Shown here piece after piece: positions 59,815 through 64,000 of a stretch of DNA of 64,000 nt. The DNA lies in NCBI RefSeq assembly GCF_024199945.1, contig NZ_JANADP010000001.1, positions 5,580,001-5,644,000 on the forward strand. The letters run 5' to 3'. Both the position numbers and the translations under genes were made by a program. The stretch's first letter is position 1, and each line of letters starts with the position of its first letter. This DNA comes from Bradyrhizobium sp. CCGUVB4N (GTDB taxonomy: Bacteria; Pseudomonadota; Alphaproteobacteria; Rhizobiales; Xanthobacteraceae). The notes beneath the pieces were generated by a model, which searched no databases, had not been told where the DNA came from, and saw nothing but the letters and a program-made list of their open reading frames with translations.

Positions 59815-61335
59815 ATGTTCAAAAAGTCCAGTCAACAGAGAGACTTGTTCGAGAGCGAGCGGAGTTTCCGGCTGTTGGTGGAAGGAGTCGCGGATTACGC
59901 GCTCTACATGCTCGACCCCACCGGCATCATCACCAGCTGGAACATCGGCGGCGAGCGGATCAAGGGCTATTCGCCCGAGGAGATCCTCGGACAGCATTTC
60001 TCGCGCTTCTATACCGAGACCGACCGTGCCAACGGCAAGCCTGCCCGTGCGCTCGGCATCGCGCGGGACCAGGGCCGCTACGAGGAGGAAGGCTGGCGGG
60101 TCCGCAAGGACGGCACCTTTTTCTGGGCGAGCGTCGTGATCGACCCGATCTATGAGGACGGCAACCTCGTCGGCTTCGCCAAGATCACCCGCGACATCAC
60201 CGAGCGCCGCAACACGCAAATCAAGCTAGAGGCAATGCAGACGCAGCTCGCCGAGTCGCAGAAGTTCGATGCGCTCGGCCAGCTCACCGGCGGGGTCGCA
60301 CACGACTTCAACAATCTGCTGATGATCATCAGCGGCAGCCTTCACATTCTGAAGAAGGGCGACCCCGACGATTCCAAGTTTCAGCGCGCAGTCCTGGCGA
60401 TCGAGACCGCCACCAAGCGCGGCGCCGCGCTAACCGGACAGCTTTTGACTTTCGCAAGACGCCAGAGCGTCAACCCGCAGGCAATCCATTTCGGCGACCG
60501 CATCGAGGCGATCCGCGAGGTTCTCAGCGCCGGCCTCGGCAGCGCGGTTCGTCTCGCCTTCGACATCGATCGCGAGGTCTGGCCAGTCCGGGCCGACGTC
60601 TCCGAACTCGAGACGGGGCTGCTCAATCTCGTCATCAACGCCCGCGATGCCATGCCCGACGGCGGCACGGTGACGATCGGCGCGCACAACGTCGTGCTGC
60701 ACGATCCGCTCCGCAGCGGCGAGTTCGTCGCGATCACGGTGGCCGATACCGGGCTCGGCATCCCCTCCGACGTCGTCGACAAGATCTTCGAACCGTTCTT
60801 CACGACCAAACCGGTCGGGAAAGGCACCGGCCTCGGCCTGTCACAGGTGCACGGCTTTGCGCATCAGGCCGGCGGCACGGTCAAGGTCGCAAGCGAGCTC
60901 GGCAAGGGCACGACCTTCACCATCCTGCTGCCGCGAGAGACCGGAGCCACACCGCGCGAGGCGCCTGAGCCCGCGCCGATGCGCGGCAGCGGCACGGTGC
61001 TGCTGGTCGAGGACAATCCTGATGTCGCCATCGTCAGCATCGGCTTGCTGGAGCAGCTCGGCTACCGCGTCCGCCGGGTTGCCGACGCAGAGGCCGCACT
61101 GCGCGAGCTCGAGCACAACGGCGTCGACTTCGTGTTCTCCGACATCGTCATGCCGGGCAAGATGGATGGGCTCGGCCTTGCCCATCACCTCCGCGAGGTC
61201 CACCCCGAACTGCCGATCCTGCTCGCCAGCGGCTACAGCGAAGCCGCCGCCGGTGTGCGCGGCGATTTCCCGATCCTGCGCAAACCCTACGAGATTCACG
61301 AGCTCAGCGAGGCGATCTCGAAGCTGCCGAGGTGA
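59815..61335 (+). CDS. Hybrid sensor histidine kinase with PAS and receiver domains
   Basis: A 506-aa protein. A PAS domain lies at about 15-130 (VEGVADYALYMLDPTGIITS, then WVR-like GWRVRKDGTFFWASVVIDPI). HisKA-like His box: LGQLTGGVAHDFNNLLMIIS. HATPase: N-box NLVINARDAMPDGG, G-box ADTGLGIP, TTKPVGKGTGLGLSQVHGFA. The receiver has the Asp in FVFSDIVMPGKMDGLGL and Lys in ILRKPYEIHELSE. There is no transmembrane helix, so it is a soluble PAS kinase. It is under an EcfG-type promoter, linking it to the general stress response. Output unknown. Confidence 0.92.
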   Translation: MFKKSSQQRDLFESERSFRLLVEGVADYALYMLDPTGIITSWNIGGERIKGYSPEEILGQHFSRFYTETDRANGKPARALGIARDQGRYEEEGWRVRKDGTFFWASVVIDPIYEDGNLVGFAKITRDITERRNTQIKLEAMQTQLAESQKFDALGQLTGGVAHDFNNLLMIISGSLHILKKGDPDDSKFQRAVLAIETATKRGAALTGQLLTFARRQSVNPQAIHFGDRIEAIREVLSAGLGSAVRLAFDIDREVWPVRADVSELETGLLNLVINARDAMPDGGTVTIGAHNVVLHDPLRSGEFVAITVADTGLGIPSDVVDKIFEPFFTTKPVGKGTGLGLSQVHGFAHQAGGTVKVASELGKGTTFTILLPRETGATPREAPEPAPMRGSGTVLLVEDNPDVAIVSIGLLEQLGYRVRRVADAEAALRELEHNGVDFVFSDIVMPGKMDGLGLAHHLREVHPELPILLASGYSEAAAGVRGDFPILRKPYEIHELSEAISKLPR

Positions 61336-61376
61336 CTCTTAACCTCTCGATCTCAAGGCACCCAAGCCTCCACGGC

Positions 61377-61455
61377 GTCATGGCCGGGCTCGTCCCGGCC
61401 ATCCACGTCTAGCGGCACGAAGAACGTGGATGCCCGGGACAAGCCCGGGCATGAC
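61377..61455. repeat. Inverted repeat with arms of 32 bp (GTCATGGCCGGGC... type)
   Basis: Arm 1 61377-61408 and arm 2 61424-61455 are reverse complements at 29 of 32 positions around a 15-bp loop. The arms are themselves palindromic (tggccgggctcgtcccggcc and gcccgggacaagcccgggc). A Bradyrhizobium intergenic family (memory). It can also serve as a terminator for the kinase gene. Confidence 0.7.
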
Positions 61456-61469
61456 GATCTTCTCCAACG

Positions 61470-61769
61470 CTACACCGTCGCCAGAACCGAAAACGCTTCC
61501 CCTGCCCTGCGCAGATTCAATTCATCCACACTGGCCGTTTCACTCGTCACGCTGTCCACCCGCGATGACGGCGGACCGTGGCGGCACAGCGCGACCATGT
61601 CGGCAACGTGCGTCGGCGCTCCCGCGAACAGCGCTTCCACGCTGCCATCGCGGCGGTTGCGGACCCAGCCTTCGAGGCCGCTCGCCGTCGCCTGGTATTC
61701 GACCCAGGCCCGGTAACCGACGCCCTGCACGCGGCCGCGGATCATGACCTGGAGGATCGCCCGGCTCAT
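61470..61769 (-). CDS. acyP: Acylphosphatase
   Basis: A 99-aa acylphosphatase with the typical loop and Arg (AILQVMIRGRVQGVGYRAWV) and Asn-containing second motif (GLEGWVRNRRDGSVEALFAG). It hydrolyses carboxyl-phosphate bonds. ATG 61769 overlaps the stop of the preceding gene (ATGA, 4 bp). Confidence 0.94.
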   Translation of the reverse strand: MSRAILQVMIRGRVQGVGYRAWVEYQATASGLEGWVRNRRDGSVEALFAGAPTHVADMVALCRHGPPSSRVDSVTSETASVDELNLRRAGEAFSVLATV

Positions 61770-62632
61770 TTTTTCAATCCGAGAAGGTCGGCGCTACGCG
61801 CTTTTACCTCGGCTTCGCGCGTGACGCGATTGGTCAGCTCCGCTGACGGCAGTCCCTTCAGCGCTTTCGGCGCCGTGCCCTCTCGCAATGCCTTCTGGAC
61901 GTCGTAGACGGCTTGCGTTGCGGCCGCGATCGGCGCGTGGCCCTGAAGGGCGATGCGGACGCGTTGGCTGGCAAGATAGTCGATCGCGTTCAATTCGTCC
62001 GGCGCCCCGCCAAGCACGATCGGCAGGCGCGTTGCGGATACGATGGATTCGAGCTCGGCGCGCGACTTGATGCCGGTGAAGAACAGCGCATCGACGCCGG
62101 TGGCTTCATAGGCCCTGGCGCGGCGGATCGCGTCCTCGATCGAGGTGATCGAGGCAGCTCCGGTGCGGCCCATGATGACCAGTGTGGGATCGCCACGGCC
62201 ATCGAGCGCAGCCTTCATCTTGCCGACCCCCTCCTCCAGGGAGATCAGCTGCGCCTTCGCTTCACCGAAAGCTGCGGGCAGCAACGTGTCCTCGATGGTG
62301 AGACCGGCCGCCCCTGCCGTCTCGAGCTCCTGCACCGTGCGGCGCACGTTGAGCGCATTGCCATAGCCGTGATCGGCATCGACCAGCACCGGCAGCGCGG
62401 CGGCACGCGACATCCGCCGCATCTGCTCGGCGAGCTCTGTGAGCGTGATCAGGGTGACATCGGGATCGCCGAGCACGGCAAGCGAGGCCACCGAACCGCC
62501 GAACATGCCGAGCGGAAAACCGAGATCCTCGGCAATGCGGATCGAGATCGCGTCATAGACCGAGCCGGGATGGACGCAAGCCGTGCCGGACAGGATGGAA
62601 CGAAGTTTCTCGCGGCGGGAACGAAAGGCCAT
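61766..62632 (-). CDS. Isocitrate lyase/PEP mutase family protein (oxaloacetate decarboxylase-like)
   Basis: A 288-aa alpha/beta-barrel enzyme of the PEP mutase/isocitrate lyase superfamily. Phosphate/carboxylate-binding GSVYDAISIRIAEDLGF, metal-site Asp residues in LPVLVDADHGYGNALNVRRT and AGLTIEDTLLPAAFGEAKAQ, VIMGRTGAASITSIEDAIRR are typical. It lacks the catalytic KKCGH of isocitrate lyase. The nearest groups are oxaloacetate decarboxylases and 2-methylisocitrate lyase-like enzymes. With pccA nearby, a link to propionate or C4 metabolism is possible. ATG 62632. Confidence 0.85.
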   Translation of the reverse strand: MAFRSRREKLRSILSGTACVHPGSVYDAISIRIAEDLGFPLGMFGGSVASLAVLGDPDVTLITLTELAEQMRRMSRAAALPVLVDADHGYGNALNVRRTVQELETAGAAGLTIEDTLLPAAFGEAKAQLISLEEGVGKMKAALDGRGDPTLVIMGRTGAASITSIEDAIRRARAYEATGVDALFFTGIKSRAELESIVSATRLPIVLGGAPDELNAIDYLASQRVRIALQGHAPIAAATQAVYDVQKALREGTAPKALKGLPSAELTNRVTREAEVKARSADLLGLKK

Positions 62633-62665
62633 GGTGCCCTCTCTCAGTCGGAATGCATCCCCAGC

Positions 62666-62805
62666 GTCGTCCCGGCGAAGGCCGGGACCCATAGCCCCAG
62701 GAAGGAGTTCGGCGAAGGCTGGTCGCCAGAGACATTCCAACGCCGCTGACACCGCACTTTACCGATAGATCACGCGGTATGGGTCCCGGCCTTCGCCGGG
62801 ACGAC
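62666..62805. repeat. Perfect 27-bp inverted repeat pair in the OAD-pccA gap
   Basis: Copies at 62666-62692 and 62779-62805 are exact reverse complements (arm begins gtcgtcccggcgaaggccgg), 86 bp apart. Each is internally palindromic (cccggcgaaggccggg). A widespread Bradyrhizobium/Rhizobiales intergenic palindrome (memory). Confidence 0.75.
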
Positions 62806-62815
62806 ACAGAGACCC

Positions 62816-64000
62816 TTACGCAAACTCCAAAATCAGCGCGTCCACCGCGAGCGTCGCGCCGGCGCTGGCGTGGATCTTCTTCACGGTGCCATCCTGCTCG
62901 GCGCGGAGCACGTTCTGCATCTTCATGGCTTCGACCACGGCCAGCGTCTCGCCGGCCTTGACCTCCTGCCCTTCGGTCACTGCGATCGAGACGATGAGGC
63001 CCGGCATCGGACACAGCAGCTTCTTGCCGCTGTCGGACGCCGTCGTCACCGGCATCAGCCGCGCCGAGGCCGCTTCCGCTTCGGTCCAGACATAGACCGG
63101 CACCTCGACGCCCTGATGTGCGAGACGGATGCCGTTGGCGATCGGGCGCGCCTGTACCGCGATGAAGTGGCCGTCGATGGTGCCCTGCCAGACCGGATCG
63201 CCCGGCTTCCACGCCGACTGCAGCAGATGCGCATTGCCGGCCTTGCCATCGGCGTCGATGAAGCGGATCGCGATCGCGTCGCCCTCGCGGGCAACCTCGA
63301 GCAAGATCTCCTGGCGGTCGAGCCACACCGCGCGACGACGCTCGCGCTGCACGATCCGTCCGCCCATCTGGCCGGAGATCTGCCGCTTGCGCTCACCGAG
63401 CACGTGATCGATGGCGGCGCCGACCGCGGCGATGCGACGTGCAACCTCACCTTCGGGCACGCGCACCGCAAAGCCCTTCGGGAATTCCTCGGCGATGAAG
63501 CCGGTCGAGAGATTGCCCTCGCGCCAGCGCGGATGATGCATCAGCGCCGACAGGAACGGGATGTTGTGCCGGATGCCGTCGACATAGAACGAATCCAGCG
63601 CGGTCGCCTGCGCCTCGATGGCCGCCGCGCGCGACGGCGCATGCGTGACGAGTTTTGCGATCATCGGATCGTAATGGATCGAGATCTCGCCGCCCTCCTG
63701 CACACCGGTGTCGTTGCGCACGGTGATGCCGTCCTTGCTTAACTCCGCCGGCGGGCGATATTTCACCAGCCGCCCGATCGAGGGCAGGAAGTTGCGGAAC
63801 GGGTCCTCGGCGTAGAGACGCGATTCCACCGCCCAGCCAGTGAGAGTGACGTCCTTCTGGGTGAGCGCAAGCTTCTCGCCGGCGGCCACGCGGATCATCT
63901 GCTCGACGAGATCGACGCCGGTGACGAGCTCGGTGACGGGATGCTCGACCTGGAGGCGCGTATTCATCTCCAGGAAGTAGAAGCTCTTGTCCTGGCCTGC
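62816..64000 (-). CDS. pccA: Propionyl-CoA carboxylase alpha subunit, C-terminal part (cut by right edge)
   Basis: At least 394 residues of a biotin-dependent carboxylase alpha subunit; the N-terminal biotin carboxylase part lies outside. Present: end of the biotin carboxylase domain with FYFLEMNTRLQVEHPVTELV and the catalytic-site AVESRLYAEDPFRNFLPSIG; BT-like linking region; C-terminal biotinyl domain with carrier Lys in VVEAMKMQNVLRAEQDG. Converts propionyl-CoA to methylmalonyl-CoA with PccB. The tail KLLCPMPGLIVSIAVTEGQE is closer to propionyl- than acetyl-CoA carboxylase. ORF starts elsewhere in the window are internal. Confidence 0.93.
   Translation of the reverse strand, partial: AGQDKSFYFLEMNTRLQVEHPVTELVTGVDLVEQMIRVAAGEKLALTQKDVTLTGWAVESRLYAEDPFRNFLPSIGRLVKYRPPAELSKDGITVRNDTGVQEGGEISIHYDPMIAKLVTHAPSRAAAIEAQATALDSFYVDGIRHNIPFLSALMHHPRWREGNLSTGFIAEEFPKGFAVRVPEGEVARRIAAVGAAIDHVLGERKRQISGQMGGRIVQRERRRAVWLDRQEILLEVAREGDAIAIRFIDADGKAGNAHLLQSAWKPGDPVWQGTIDGHFIAVQARPIANGIRLAHQGVEVPVYVWTEAEAASARLMPVTTASDSGKKLLCPMPGLIVSIAVTEGQEVKAGETLAVVEAMKMQNVLRAEQDGTVKKIHASAGATLAVDALILEFA

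Noticed and set aside
1..64000. CRISPR arrays, prophage, tmRNA, RNase P or rRNA genes
   Set aside because: No regularly spaced repeats, structural phage genes or known RNA signatures were seen on reading both strands; this is a reading, not a search.

Overview
The window is a GC-rich alphaproteobacterial chromosome segment. It is most probably from Bradyrhizobium: the gene set fits (divK-pleD, EipB/DUF1849, clpS-clpA, mipZ, a PHB phasin, a nitrilase that resembles my memory of B. japonicum bll6402), and several intergenic repeats look like those that litter Bradyrhizobium genomes. The assignment rests on reading, not on a search. Most of the window is ordinary core and accessory chromosome. 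One complete insertion sequence (IS630 family), one tRNA-Leu and one gene remnant (a gspG-like tail) interrupt it.

Layout. 1-2.5 kb: cell-cycle regulators divK and pleD (cut by the left edge), a cluster of GANTC sites, then DUF3572-dinB. 2.5-9 kb: small metabolic and housekeeping genes (ACT protein, Nudix, two RidA proteins, EipB, GDPD, FemAB-like, HIT, TrmO). 9-12 kb: AzlCD exporter, SPOR-tailed lytic transglycosylase, orphan TRAP binding protein. 13-16 kb: an aldoxime-to-acid module (aldoxime dehydratase and nitrilase) with a divergent AraC regulator. 16.6-21.6 kb: aldo/keto reductase, GlxA-type regulator, a cytosolic/secreted pair of small paralogues, and a DHA2 transporter. 22-25 kb: clpA and clpS. 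25.8-30 kb: a Tad-like vWA protein, phasin with PhaR-like operators, and a D,D-carboxypeptidase with a SPOR tail. 30-34 kb: membrane J-domain protein, SLAC1-type channel, vWA protein, alpha/beta hydrolase. 34-37.6 kb: mipZ, panC, an exported protein and DUF1489. 37.66-39.15 kb: an IS630-family element carrying a divergent LexA-like winged-helix gene. 39-47.5 kb: envelope and membrane proteins, GST, a GT-C-like protein and a TolA/TonB-like protein. 47.8-51.5 kb: mgtE and two tandem NodB-type deacetylases. 52-55 kb: gspG remnant, tRNA-Leu(GAG), an orphan FliN-like gene, lipB and a DnaB-like ATPase. 55-64 kb: tautomerase/LysR pair, a TIGR01777-DUF4166-GbsR operon, a hybrid histidine kinase with an EcfG-type promoter, acylphosphatase, a PEP-mutase-family enzyme and pccA (cut by the right edge).

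No phage, CRISPR array, secretion island or defence island was seen, and no clear-cut undescribed multi-gene system. The best leads are small: the IS630 element with its own regulator-like passenger; the tandem paralogue pair at 18.9-19.8 kb; the orphan RecA-fold ATPase at 54.4 kb; and regulatory sites readable by eye (EcfG promoter, PhaR-like operators, GANTC cluster). All family names come from motif reading without database searches.
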